A stretch of DNA of 64,000 nucleotides from assembly GCA_030159075.1 (NCBI GenBank), contig BROG01000044.1, positions 558,001-622,000 of the forward strand, written 5' to 3'. Positions 44,452 to 59,400 of this stretch are shown in pieces; within the stretch, counting starts at the first letter, position 1; each line of letters starts with the position of its first letter. This stretch comes from Atrina japonica. Taxonomy: Eukaryota > Mollusca > Bivalvia > Pterioida > Pinnidae. The position numbers were made by a program, and so were the translations under genes. The notes beneath the pieces are model-generated. The model was not told where the DNA came from. It was given only the letters and a program-made list of their open reading frames with translations, and did no database searches.

Positions 44452-47400
44452 GTAAGACTTCGTTATTTTCTGATTAGATCTTACTTGTTTATAAATGTCC
44501 TACGATGACATGATTGCACTAAATCAAGTATGATTGGAAACCAGGCTAATATATAGCCAGGATTGGTTTCATGTTTGGATTTGAAAGTTTCGTGCTATCA
44601 TCTTAGTTTAGCTCTTAATGTCATTGTGAAAGATTAAATAAGGTTTTAAATAATAATAAAAAAAACCGTTAGGCTAGCTTTGGTAATATAGGGCCTATAT
44701 ATCCGTAGACCTATACGTAAAGGATTATAGGTCTATGATTAATCTAAATAACAATATTGGATTCCATATTACTGATAGCAGTGATACTGCATTCTATATT
44801 TTCATTGACCATGGTATTTGCTGATTAAATTTAAAATATTGTTCATCACCTTTAAATTCAAAAACAACTTTATTTTGGGGACATCCCGATAGTCCGACGG
44901 TTCGATAGTCCGACGGTTCGATAGTCCGACGGTCCGATGGTTTGATACTTTTGGTACATTTTTTACCTTTTGACCTTGACCTTTGACCTTTTTTCAGTTC
45001 ATTATAGAAAATACATAGGCGTAGGGAGCGGGGGGGGGGCAGGGGGCGGCCCCCACTTTTCTGACCAAATTTTTTTTATATAATATCATTACATCTGGAA
45101 TACATGACTTGTGTCAACTTACTGCTTTTAAAGTCCTACGAAAAATAAATATCTTAAAAAACGGAAATAGTTGACACCATTTATACAACTAAATCCAATC
45201 GAAGCTGGAAATTAATGTGGCAAATTTTGCCTATTTTCACTTTCTAATTTATAGCAAGTTGATTCTCAGATCATACATGTACCATTTCCAAGCCACATCT
45301 ATGTTTACAGATATTTTAATTCCTCTTAAGACATTGCTACTGCGGGTTTCCTGGCTGAAATATATGGTGGCTGATTTTTGCTACATGTAATTTCGTTTCT
45401 TGTGCTCCGACGTCACGATAATCAGTCTTTTCGCCCCGCTAACTGTCGTCTTTTCGGTCCCGCTAATTATTGTGACATAACGATGATCGTCGTGATCTTT
45501 TTCTCCTTCGCCATAAAAAACGAAGATTACCATTATTTCGGGCGACAAAACGAAATAACGACATGTCCACCGTTGAAATACAAACCATGTAGCGCAAACA
45601 GTAAAAAATAACCCAAGACATACCTGAGCACTATCCATGCATGTTCAGTCAGAAGCCAGTGCGGCCATATTTGATAAGTAGAAAACTAGTTGCTTCCCCG
45701 TCAAGTTTAATGAACTCGCTGCAGAGGAGAAGTAGTGTCACCACGCAATTTGTAATAACGACACAATTTGTAATAAAAATTTCAAAATCAGAGAATTATT
45801 TTAAAAATAGGGGAAAATGTTTGGGATGACCGTCTTAAGACACAATTTGACCAATTTAATGGAGAAAAGATGGGTTTGAACCCAATAAGTTGGCTTTTAA
45901 AAAGTTATTAAAAATTGCGTGGTGACAAAGCAGACACTGCGTCAAATATTTAAGTGACTTTTTGTTCTGTTTAATCCTTGATAGCCATGAGATTTAACTG
46001 TCAGGTGCCCCTTCGGACTATCGGACCGTCGGACTATCGACATGTCACCCTTTATTTTATGTTCTCAGAGTACATGTATTTGATTTATATCAGTAACAAA
46101 GGAAATAAATTATAAACAGATAAATCACTTTTCTTCTGACAGTCTTATCACATGATATACAATGTAAGATGTACCCAGTAAGATAAGATTTATTTGAAGT
46201 CAGTATGTAATATAATATAACATAGACAACATTTAGTTCTGTAGAGCTGTTAATTAGACCAATGCAACATGTTCCCTCTTGTGCGCTTCTGATCAGTTGT
46301 CAGCAGTCTTGGTCCCCAACATGCTGAAAGCTTTCTGATCTCCAGATCTTCTGTAAGTGTAAGAATGGAATTGACTCTTTCTTGAGAAACTCCGACAGCA
46401 CTAACTACAGTCATGAATCTTGTCTATTAAGGTCACTCAAAGGAACAGGCAAAAGTAGCTGTTATAGACAGGTGGTCTTTATAAAGAGGTCTGTTCATTA
46501 TTAAAAAGTTAACAAACTTTATGTCTTAATGGCCTTTATAGACAGGTGCCCTTTATACAGAGATGGCCTTTAAGTTTAATGCAAGTTTGCCTGTATATCT
46601 CTCTGAATTCATCTGTAACCTATAATAATATCATGGACTTTAATGACCATTTCAGGAGTTGCCACAGTGACAGACATCCAGGACGGGGGTTATCCTGAAG
46701 GCTCTGCCTGCCATGCTTAAATTCTGCCATCCACCTTTTTATTGTAGCATATGAATGGACATCCTCTCCTGGTGTTGCTACCTTGTCAGCATGAATAGCT
46801 TTAGGTGCTAGACCTTTCTTGAATAAATATTGAATTACTGCTCTCTCAGCAATTTTGTCCATTTTGCTACAGTCACTCAACCTGTTTAATTTTGAGTGTT
46901 ACCTCTTTGGCAAAAAATGACCAAATGACACAGCTTTAAATAGTCAGAGAACAGTAGGGCTGAAAATGGACAATCCATGCTTAACTCCTTACTTCCTTAA
47001 CTTGACAATCAACCCTTATACGTTTTGTAGTTATACTAGCTTAAAGGTCAATGGACATGAACATTTTTTTTTTCAAATATACTTTTAAATGACCAATATA
47101 ACCAGTTATTAAAAAACCACAATGTTGAAAACCACACAGGTATCGAGATATTTTAATTTACCTTTAAACGACTAAAAATTCCCATGCCCTGATTGACCGC
47201 ATTCGGTAACGATTAGCAAAACTCGGAGCACTTGGAGTGTGACGTAAGTGTAGTGGTGTTCAGAAGTGTATCAGAAATGCATAATTATTTACAGCGTAGC
47301 ATATAGATGAAAGAAAAATTGATGGATAGAAAAGAGGTGTTTATTCTTTCCAAAAATTCTTATGTTTGATAAGTGACAATAGATAAAGTTAATGCATCAT

Positions 47401-50400
47401 TATATTGTCCTCAAAACACAAATAATTTCCTAAGCTGGCGTACGTCATTATGTATTTTGTCACTTATTATTTATCATGATATCCTTTCCAGACTTAAATG
47501 GGAACTTTTAAGGGCCTCCTCCTACCTGTACAGGTAATTCAGTTCCACTGTTAATCACGTGCCAATCACCGTATCTGTTCAATTTATTGCTTTAGTATGT
47601 GTACTCTGTGGGTCGCCTGTCTGTTCAGTCAAGTGAGAAAATACAGTACCGTATGTCATATTAATTTTATAGCATAATTCTCTTGATATCAGATTAAATA
47701 TATTCATATATATGAATAAAATGTATAATTTCAAAATATAATCAAAATCCATGGTAAACATACATGTTGGATGTACGATTTAAAACCAGGGACCAGTAAA
47801 ATTAAATGATAAAAAATTGTCAAGTTTTGCTTCAGAGATAAGACTAAAATGAGATATTAATTCGAAAAAAAAAGTTTCAAATAGACAAAGATTTGAAGAA
47901 AATTGTGATGTAAATGGCACATTTCGCCAGTATTGCTGGGATCGGGCTTGAGAGAAAGAAAATTGATTTTAAAAATATTTTCTTGATAACGATTTTAATA
48001 AATAAAATTAATATTCCTGAATTTCATGTATAATTTTGAGTCATTAATATTATACGCAGTCTATTTTTTTATCCACGTCAGTTACTCACTTGTATAATGA
48101 CTGAGTTTTAATTGTTTCAAATGCCGTGGTAAACACTTGTGTTGGATGTACATTGTAATAGTGCGTAAAACCAGTGACGCCCTGGAAAAACTAAAAAATA
48201 AAATGATAAGAAAGTCTCAAAGTTTTGTTTCAGAAATGAGACTAAAAACTTCACAAAATACATTTTTATTCAAATAGACAAAGTTTGTAATGTAGAAAAG
48301 TGAACATAAAAAGTGGACGAAAACATGCCACTTGTATCAGCAATTATATATTGCTTCTTGTCTTAAATCGATGTTTCTATTTTATTCAAAGTTTTGAAAT
48401 AAATTCACTTTCATAAATTTATCCGTAAGGCAGTAAAAAATGGTATCCAAATTGATAATCAAAGAAATATACCATACATTTGTTATGTGCACATTAAAGT
48501 TGACTTCATTTGGATGTTTTAGACTAATGGTTTTAATTTATTGTTGTTGTTTTATTATATGTATTATATTTCTTCGGGGAAAGTTTGAGTTCCTGTCGAG
48601 ATATTATATTTCTCCATCTTAGGGCCATAACATATACATATGTCCACACACAAAGATATTTATAACACAGACAACATATCAATGGGATTATATTTTACTA
48701 CCCGTAGCACCAGAGTTCACTTTAAAGAACATAACGGTGGCCGGAAGACCCCGATTAATACATCCTGTAGATCTTCTCACAGTTAACTTAATCAGGAAGG
48801 TGTGAAAACTGATTACACAATACTGGATTGGCTAAATGAATGTTAAGTCACAAAGAAAATAGTGGTAGCCTATAGATCCAGAGATCTATATGTTAGGCTT
48901 TATATATCACAGATAGCTCTAAAATAAAAAATGATAAACTGGTAGAAAATAAATAATTCAGCTATTAAGAATGATATTCTAAAAAGAAAGAGGAAGATAC
49001 AGTAAATCATAGGCCTATCAAGCCTTGCACCAGACAAGCTATATATACAGGTTTTATATTAATACTGCTGACCACCACATGTACGCCACTTCCTGTTTAG
49101 CAGACCTAGCAGAGTATTTGATAAAGGGAAACTACTCTTTCTAACCTAACATTTTGTTACCTTTTTCCACCTTGGTATGTGTAAATGGAGGGGTAAAAAA
49201 AAAATTCTTTGTACATAATACTTAGGTTTTATGTATATCTAACCAAAAATGTAGTAAAATCAACATGGAATTTTTGTGTCCGTTGACCTTTAATCATTCT
49301 CAAATCAACCTTTTTTTTCATCTTTTTCACATTTTCACTTTGATTATTTCAACAACCCTTTAATTTCCGTTATCTATAAGTTGGACTGGTTCAATAATCC
49401 TGTTTTTAGTAAGACACTTCAGTATGTTTTCTATACCAGGTGACACATTTTCACAAGTTCACTTTCAAATGACTGATATACATGTAACGGGACCCTCGTT
49501 CTGATATAGGTGATATGGATTATAGTTCGGCCATTCCAAGTTTTTCTATGTTAAGCATCCACCCTAAATTCAAAGACCCAACTACCAATAAAAAAACACA
49601 CACAACCCGATAAAAATGTAAAAACTCTCTAAATCATAACTGAGATAATTTAATAGAAATAAATATCATTAGATCATGGAGTTAAATTAAGTAAATGCAT
49701 TGCGTTTCTCACAACTTTTTCTTTGACGTGTCACTTACTTTTAATTCATCAACCCTGAGAAAAAATGAACTCTTCTACATGTATAAATTAATGGTTTAGG
49801 CCAGTCCAAATGTATCTTTAGGGGTGAATGAGATAAATACAAATGCATTCAAACATTCTACATGTATTGTCCGAATTAGATGAGATGGCGGGGCGGAGTA
49901 ACCTTTTTGATTATCATACAGATGATTCTACTCACTTTTTGGTTATGACATGCTGCACGGGAAAAACGTTTTAATCCTCACTGGATACTCTCTTATGTAT
50001 GGTGACAAGTAGGAACAATTACTGTAGTCAGTGTAATTTTAATGTGATACTTCATTACCTAAAATTTAAACTTGTCAACAAAGGGTTCACAAGACTCCAC
50101 CACACCAGGTTATATGGATTTTACATATATATACACTATACCAAAAGAAAATTCCAACCAATTTAAAATTCGAGACTGGTCGTACTAATCAGAGTAGGCC
50201 TTCTTTATAGTACTCTCAAAGGGGCATTAGGTGTATTTTTTTCAAATTTTTACTACGTAGATTGATATACATTTACAAAAATAAAAGATATGCTCATTTT
50301 TAATCACTTATAGCAAAACAGCATTTCATGTTCTGCAATCAGATAGTTAATGGGTCATTAGCGTCGTTTTTTCAAAAAATTTGTTTTTCCTTTTTACTAC

Positions 50401-53400
50401 TTAGATTGATATAAAATAACAAAAAAAGAGATAAACGCATAGTACAGGCATACAAATTCTAATACTCCTACACATTTTGTAAAAATTGCTTGAGGAGCCC
50501 AAGTTTGGCACTTTTTCATGTGTAGTTGATTAAAGGGGCATTCGCTGTGTTTATTTTTCAAAATCATTTACCCCCTTTTTAATACTTAGAATGCTATGTA
50601 CAATAACACAAAAAGAGATATACACAGACATAAAAATTCTTCAGTTCCTACAAATTTTGTGACAGTTGCTTGAAAAACCCAGGTTTGACACTTTTTTCAA
50701 TTGCAACTCATCATGATTAGCTTAACTTTACTATTTGTACATTAATAACACACTGAACCCGATCTTATTTTCACAAAATATATAGGAATATACAATTTCT
50801 ACGACTGTGTATAGCTCTTATTCGTAACTGTACATCATGTACAAGTAGTAAAAGTAGAAAAAATAGAAACCATTTTCTTTTGGTAAACACAGATAAGGCC
50901 CCTTTCACTCAACCTTACTACATGTGTTTGTATATGAATACCACACCGAACCTGACCTTATTTTCACAAAATATATCGGTATAGGAATATAAGAATTTTC
51001 ATGCCTGATTATAGCTCTAATTTGTTATTGTACATCAAGTAACTGTAGTAAAAGTAGAAACAATCGAAATAATAATTTTTGGTAAACACAGCTAATGCCC
51101 CTTTCAAAACATGAACATATTCAGTTTGTCAGCTCTGATTCATTGTGTATTTTGGAACAAACATATTCAGTTTGTCAGCTCTGATTCATTGTGTATTTTG
51201 GAACAAACATATTCAGTTTGTCAGCTCTGATTCATTGTGTATTTTGGAACAAACGAGCTTTAAGATACATCTCAGATAAATACAGGGACATTTTTAAGTT
51301 ATCAACTGATACCCCAGAACGGCATGATGTAAAGTACCATATTGGACCCAATAAGAGCCTAGGTTGCTACAAAAAATGGGAGAAAGGGATGATGTAAAAC
51401 AGGTAGTTTTTTATATGGCACACGGTTAAGTTGTTGTAGTTATTTTCGACTACCAAGGACACCTATTGACTTTCTTCTGTTGCTGTTTGGGCTAGTGATA
51501 AACTGTTACATATGTTTTCCTGGTTCACATCTCCTCATCACCCAGCTAGAAAAAGATACTTGATCATGTGAAAAAAGGATAAGTTAATCTGAACTATAGG
51601 CGAGGGGCACTTATTTGGTAGAATACGGTTAATCAAGTCTTGATCTGTAATACAGATGTACATGTAGTTAAAAATAGAATATATATAAACAAATGTATCG
51701 ATGACAGCGTTTGTGGTTGAGTCTAATAATGGTGGCACACCAGATCCAAAAAGAAAAAAAACATCTTCTTGTATAATTTTACATTTGATAATTGATAAGT
51801 ATCATATCTACAGAAAAAACATTGGAAAATTATATAAGTTGTGAACCTGTGATTTATATCTACCAAAAAAAAAACATTGGAAAATTATATAAATTGTAAA
51901 ATATTCTTATTACTTGGTGATACAGTAAAAACTCTAGGATATTTGCACTCGCTCTGATTATTGGTAGTGATTACTATAGTAGGACCATCTACTGGACTGA
52001 GATATAGCTTATGTTTTCACTCTACATAATAATGTACATGTAATATGACACATTCATTTTCATAACAATTTGAAATGACTGCCTTCAGCCCTAGTCTCCT
52101 TAGCATGACATATACATGTACTTTCAAGGAGTTATGTTAAAGTTTTTTTTTCATCTATGTGTACATATGCTCTTCTACAGCTTGCACATCCTAAAATACA
52201 TTTTTAAAGATTTGAAAGGAACATACATTTCCAAACTGCAGAATATCTGAATTTATGTGTTTATTTAAAATATGATGTCCTGAACCAAAGCACACATGGA
52301 CCCCTAACATAGGAAAAACTTGCATTGGAATGGCCTTATCAGATCCTGTAAAATGGATTTGGAATCCATATCACACCCCCTGTTAATATGAATGATAAAT
52401 TTTGTTGGTATCGTGTATTTAAAAATCACCATATTTAGTAGGAAGTATACGATAAAACCTTCATATCATATATAGTGAAACCTGTCTTGAAAAACCACTC
52501 TCATGAAAGACAGCCAGTCTTCTGAGACCACATTCTGAAAACCACTGACTTGGTTACAGGGGCATTTATAGCTTTTTCTTCCAAAAAACTAAAATTTTTT
52601 TCTTTTACTACTTAGATTGATATTTAGTATGGTAACAAAAAGACATACTATAAAATTGGAAAATTTTGTGGGGTTAAAATTTTGTTGTTTTAAGAATAAA
52701 ACAAATTCGTTGACACTAAATTTCATTGAAAAAGAAAAAAGTTTGTGAAGGAACCTTTTTGTATTGCTAAGTTTAAGTTTGTTAAATTTCGTCATGTTTT
52801 TAATTTCATTGATATATGAAAACAACGAAATAAATGAAATCAAAACCGCAACGAAATTTTTTTTATTCTACAGTATACACAGACATAAAAATTTCTATTA
52901 TATATATTTTGCTTGAGAAACCCAGTTTGGCAAATTATTTACTTGCAAATGATTTAAAATTCGACCTTACTATTTGTACATGCAGTATGACACTGGAAAT
53001 GACCTTATTTTTGCAAAATATTCTGTAAATATGGAAATATACATGTAGAGGTAATTTACATAAAATTTGTAATGGAAAGTTTTTCGTGTAAATTACCCCC
53101 CACATACCAGTCCCACAGCTGTGCTGAAAATGATCATTTAATATATGGCTTCTCCCAGTGAGATGTGACATTGCATAAAAAAAGAAAATTTCATAATTAA
53201 CAACACAAGGATATTTCCACTTTTGCCATATAGGAATATATAGGAATTTTTATGCTGTGTACATGTATAGTTTCAGTGAGTTAACATATTTTTACCTTCA
53301 ATGTTCAGTAAAATCCTTTGACCTTTTCAAGTACATGTATGTGAAACCGTGAGCATTAATTTGCATTTGGTTTTCTTCATATGACAGCCAAAATGTGGAT

Positions 53401-56400
53401 GTATGGCACTTTTACAGGTGACCTTTACTATGTAAAGTTTAGAATAAAGTACTGTACATAATTTTCAAACAAAACAAAAATGAGGGGGGGAGTGGATCCA
53501 TGCCCCCAGCACCTGTGAGTTGATCATCTGTTTCAAACTAACTATATACATTTACTACATGTACATGCATCCATATATTAATAGAATTATAAATCTGATA
53601 CTGATAGGAAAGCTTGTGGGTTTCCTGAAGTGGTTGAATACAATTTATATTTACAGAATAATTTCATGGAAAGTTCAAAAGCAAAGAATTTTAATAAATG
53701 AATCGTGGATCCATGGGGATGGGGGCACAAGATATATCAATACTACATACCGGTAGTATAAATGCATGCACATTCACATTAATTCACAGCAATCAGAACT
53801 GATATTTTACTTCTACCATTTTGTGATATAGGGCCTACAGATACATGAATTTTAATCATATTATCAACCTGGATTAAAGAAAATTTTGAAGATTATTAAA
53901 AAGGAAAGAAAAATTAATTATCATTTCAAATCACATTTCCAGTTTTATCTGTTTATTTGATTCAGTTGTACATTTGTAATTGCATTATTTTTTTAAATAT
54001 TACATTTTGATATCACCAATGCATATAATGAAAATTAAATTTTGTGATATATTGCTTACAGATACATGGTTTTTAATCATATTATCAACCTAGATTAAAG
54101 AAAATTTTCAAGATTATTAAAAAGGAAAGAAAATTTCAATATCACCTATGCATTGTGATGAAAATTAAAGTTAAGCTTAATTTAAAAGGTAAAATTTACC
54201 CAAAAAGGCTAGACATAAAAAAAAAGAAATATCCAAGCATGGATTTCCAGAAATTGGCAGATTTTTTTTATTTCTTAGGTTGGCTATCGATTTATTCACA
54301 CAGTATTTATTTCATTTTATGGAGTGCATCTTCCCATTTTAATAAATGTAATTAAAGATATGAATGAAAAAGACAGTAGTTGGGGTTTCTTTATCCTAAC
54401 TAAAATTTGTGTCGCTAATAGGGCCTAGTGTGACCATCTTTTCCGACAAAACTATAAATCATGCTTATCTCCCTTTGACTCAGTTCACGCACGTTTGTGT
54501 ACGCTAGGCCCGGGTAGAAACATTTAAATACATTGAACTTATGTAAATTTCAAGGTAACATAAATATTGCGTACATAACAATATACTATGGGGAGAGTAT
54601 AAACCCGTCACCAAAATTACGCTCCTGCAAGGGTCTGGCTTGTGGGTTCGATATTCCTGTCAGCTGTGTTATGAAAACATTTGCCGAAAGGTTAAAGGTC
54701 ACTGTATCGGTTACATAAATCATGAAAACACACGAAGTAAAGCAAAGCCAGTTCTTTCCCAAAGAAATGGACCATATTAGTTACAAGTAAGTATTAACAA
54801 AACCAAGGATGGTTGTATGTGTTAATTCCCTCTTTCCACCTGCTCATTAGCTAAAAACAATGTTTGAATCTAGAACTGTCCCCTGGCTCTGCACTGGTTC
54901 TACGTACGCTTACGAATAAAGCCTGTAGTTATATCGCCGCTGCTGTGTTATTTTATTGCGGAAATAATGTAAAATTATAGCAGATCTACCTGTTTATTAT
55001 CATCAAACAACATTAACAGGTGAAAATTAAAGAAATAATGTTTCCACAGAAACTAATCCTTGTATAGTCTAACGAATTTTCACCTTAAACTTACTATTAC
55101 CCGTATTTCATTAGAGCACCTGCATATGGAGCAAAACAGTTTAGATCTACAGTAGTTGGCCAGAAGTATATTCCCATAATTTCTTTTCACTAATACATAT
55201 TCTTAGTAAATTTATGGTTTTTTTTCCCAAAAACTAGAGAATTTGTCTTTTATCAAATTTTAACAAAACTTGATTTACATTAATATATATATATATAGGT
55301 TTTTGAACTCATAAGGTTTATTCCATTGCAGTCTATTTATTGTTTCACGAGGAATATGACATTCTTTGTGAGAGTAACATCATTTTTCTGTTTATTACAA
55401 AGATAATGAATGGATCTGTAATACACATAAACACCATAATAAAACCATCGTTACCTACATGTATGATGTAAGTAATTTATGGATGTCAACAAATGAAGAT
55501 ATTAGGCCCAGGCTCCCAGGGTTAAGCATGCCATTTTTCATTTATTTTGGGTGTTTACCAAATTCAGTGAACAAAATTAAACAAATGCAGAATAACTAAG
55601 GATACATGCACAGAGCCCCAGATAAGATTTTCAGGTAAAGCGTATTTCACTCCCAGAAATAAAAAAATTAAAGGGTAAATCAAAATTCTTAAATGGTATT
55701 TCTAAATATTTAAAGGGTATTTTACATAATTATATATAAATTGTTATTATTACAGTTTGTAGCTTCGATTTCCAATGAATAATTTAACTCCATGTTGTAA
55801 ATTCCAAAGCTGATTTTTAAAGGGTAAATACCCTCTTACTCCCTTTATCTGGAGCTCTGCATGTATATAGTGAAATTCATTTTTAGGAACTTACTTTTGT
55901 CCTGCTACAATCTACCAATACTATAGATAGTTATAACTTAAACTTCGGTACAGATCAATCCAATTTCAGGGGGAATAAAGTTATGCACCAAAATTGATAC
56001 AACATTTTTTATCTTCTTTATTATTTCATATAAATTCTCAAAATTTAAAGATATTCATGAAAAGTCATTTTTAAAACAATTGACATAACTTTCACCATAA
56101 AACTAAAAAAATGTAATATTTTCATTGTGTTCAAAATAAATGTTAAAAATTTCTGTTCTCAAGATTCAATAATTTTAACTGAAAATTCCTCATTTTATGT
56201 CACCATTCCCTACATGTATTTAAAAGTTTGTATTGTATTGTAAAATTATAGTTTAGTTACTGAAATTAAATATGAAATTACTGTAGCATTTTGAAATAAA
56301 AGTGGTTTTATATGAAATACAATGAGAAAAATAAAAAGTTGCATTAATTTTGGCACATCACTGTACATTGTTGTTCTAGAGAGTAAAATTGTCAACATTA

Positions 56401-59400
56401 TATTTGATCATTATCAAACTGGTATGTTGCTGATATGATAGGCTTGATGTTGCAAAGAGTTAAGATGAATTCTAACGCTTTAAAATGTGATGCTCTTACC
56501 AAGAAATTACTGAAATGTTACTGTATGACAGTGCTTCAGATGAGCTGTATATCTGTGTATTTTACATAATACAAAAATCGATGGATACGCAAGCAAAATA
56601 AAATGCATGCATAAGCTACCCAACACAGTTTAAATCTGAAGAGTAAAAATTTAAAACACCAGAGCTGAAACTTACTGAAAGAAAAAAAGTGTACAGTCAT
56701 ACTTGTCTACATGTACTTGTACAGCATAAAGGCCACTCAAGGGAACAAGCAAAGGTAGCTGTTTTAGAGAGGTGGCCATTATAAAGAGGTTTATGGATCT
56801 TAAAAAAAGTTAAAGTAAAAGAAGCATTAGCTGTGTCTACCAAAAAAAAAAAAAGAAAAAAAAAATCGATGTTTTCTACTTTGACTACTTGTACTTGATG
56901 TACGATAACAAGCAAGAGCTATACACAGGCATACACAATCTGATATTCCTATATACATGTGAAAATAAGGTCAGGTCCAGTGTGTTATTCATATACAAAT
57001 AGAAAGGTTGAGTTAATCAATTACAATTGAAAAGGTGCTAATCCTGGGTTTCTCAAGCAATTTTCACAAAATATTTAGGAATTTTAGAACTTTTATGCAT
57101 GTGTTTATCTCTTTTTTGTATATTAGTCTAAGGAGTAAAAAAGGAAAAGAAAATTTTTGAAAAAAAATGTCCCTTTAACAACAAAGATTGTTTTAATTGC
57201 CTTTTTAGGCAGGTGCCCTTTATACAGAGGTTGCTTGAATGCAAGTTAGACTACATGCTTGTTCTGAATGGACCTTTTTCACAAAGTGTGTCCAAGCCCT
57301 GTACATAGTGATAGTACATTTTGCTGACCCTCACCCAGATGTTAAAACATGGACTTACAGTATATTTGCGCATTGTACAGACAGTCATCTATGGATTAGA
57401 ATTTTAAAAAAAAACCCTGTAATTTAGCAGCACGGGAAGTTATTAGAAGAAGATCGGTGGGAATCTTAATTTGACAACAGAACTGGAAAATACCCACTTG
57501 ACTGAAATTCTATGGGTAAAAATATCCACTGCATTTGGAAAGTGGTGGGTATTGTACCCAAGTGCTCTGAAAGTTATCTGGAGCACTGGTGTATAGGCAT
57601 ATTATAAAGTATCTCCAACTTAACCCATTTATCCCTAAAGACACATTTGGACTTGTCTAAGTAATTGATATACAGAAGAGTCCATTGTTTTTCAGGGTTT
57701 GGTGAGTTAATAGAGTTGGGAAGACATAATCAGAGGAGGGCTGTTCTATAATATCAACAGTAGTTTTTCTGAAAGATAACTTTGATAAGTCTTGGGAAAT
57801 GTTTTATGATCTCCGAGTACAAGAGTTGAGGTCCTAACTCCATACAATTTCACAGAATTATCAAAATTTTGGTTCTGATATTGTCTCAATATAAACTGTT
57901 TTTACATGGTTTAGATGATAATTGTATTTTTAGTACCCATCAGATATTAATCACTGTTAAAACACAGGTGAACATTTAAATTAAAATCTTATCTTATCAT
58001 GGATTTATTCATTTTTAAAGGAGAGCCTGCAAACTTCATTTCGAGGTTGCCCCACTGAAAATTGTCAAAGCATCTCGACAGTACCTCTACGATGACTCGG
58101 GAACGGAGTATTTGGATTGCATCAGTAATGTATCACATGGTAAGGTCCTTTATATTGAGAAATGAGTAATATATCTTACATGGGTGTGTTGAATGGATAA
58201 GGAAATCTCCACCCGAGTGGTAAAAATCTGTTCAATCTGAGGTTCTCTCGAGAAGTGGACTTTCAGATTCTTGCCACGAAGGTTGAGATTTCCATTTTCA
58301 CTCAACACAACAATGTTTGATTATTTTTCTCCCATGCTTTAAGTAAGACACATAATATTTCTGTTTGCAAACTAAAGCCTGACATAACTATTCATTCACT
58401 GCATTGTCATTACCGATACATGAAAGCTCTATGTCATAAAACTGTATTGTGACATCATATCATGTGTAGATTGTCAGTACCCTAAGGGTTGACAAGGAAA
58501 TCATTCCCCCCTGTAAAAAGATTGAGAAATCTTTGAACCATGGGAGAAAATTGTATCCCTTGTAAAGAGAAAATTGCTTTTGACTTTAATTATATTTGTA
58601 CATGTACACATACATGTACAAAAGCATTTATTTAAGATGATCATACTGTCAGTCTTGCTTGATATTTACGTGTATAGTGTGTAAGGTTTCCATGATTTGC
58701 CAGCTTACACTTCACTTTCTTTTTGTATTGATTTTGTATTATTTAGGCATTTGCTGGTGAACTTGAAGATATAAAAATTACACTTGCGTAAACTTGAGAT
58801 TAAAGATATTTATTTTACCTGCAGAGTGGAATCTCTTATTCACAAAAACTGTAAATGGGGAAAATTTTAACATTGATATGTTATATAAATCATGGCTCAA
58901 CAAACCGGTTTATCTGGTTGTCCGGGACAAGTCTATTTTGTGGTTTGACATGTAGATGTTACATGTATTTCTTACTTAACCAAAAGGACAAAAATTAATT
59001 CAATAAAGATTATATTTGTTACAAAATGATATCTTGAATTGTTAATCTTGATTTTTGGACAAGGCATTTTTGCATTCAGACAAGATTTCAATACTACACA
59101 TGTACTTCTCCTGCAGTACAAGTGGAAATTTTCATGATTGTTGACCCCTGTAAATGGTCAGTTTTTAAAGATTTGAACATTGAGATATACAAAATACTTT
59201 TTCTTTTTTTTCAGTGGGTCATTGTCATCCACATGTTGTTCACAGTGGACAAGAACAAATGGCCAGATTGACAACATGTGCTGGTTTCCTTGACGACAAA
59301 ATGGTGGTGTATGCTAAACGTATAATTGAGACACTTCCCGATCAGCTTTCTGTTTGCTTCTTTGTAAACTCAGGGTACGTATTAAAATTAACTGACCTCT

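Noticed and set aside
45381..45638. Reverse or forward frames of about 80 residues
   Set aside because: They lie within the 1.15-kb inverted-end element and show no recognisable domain.
54722..54786. Main start exon of the phospho-lyase
   Set aside because: The exon at 44396 gives a gap-free alignment to the family N-terminus, while this one gives unrelated residues. Kept only as a possible alternative.
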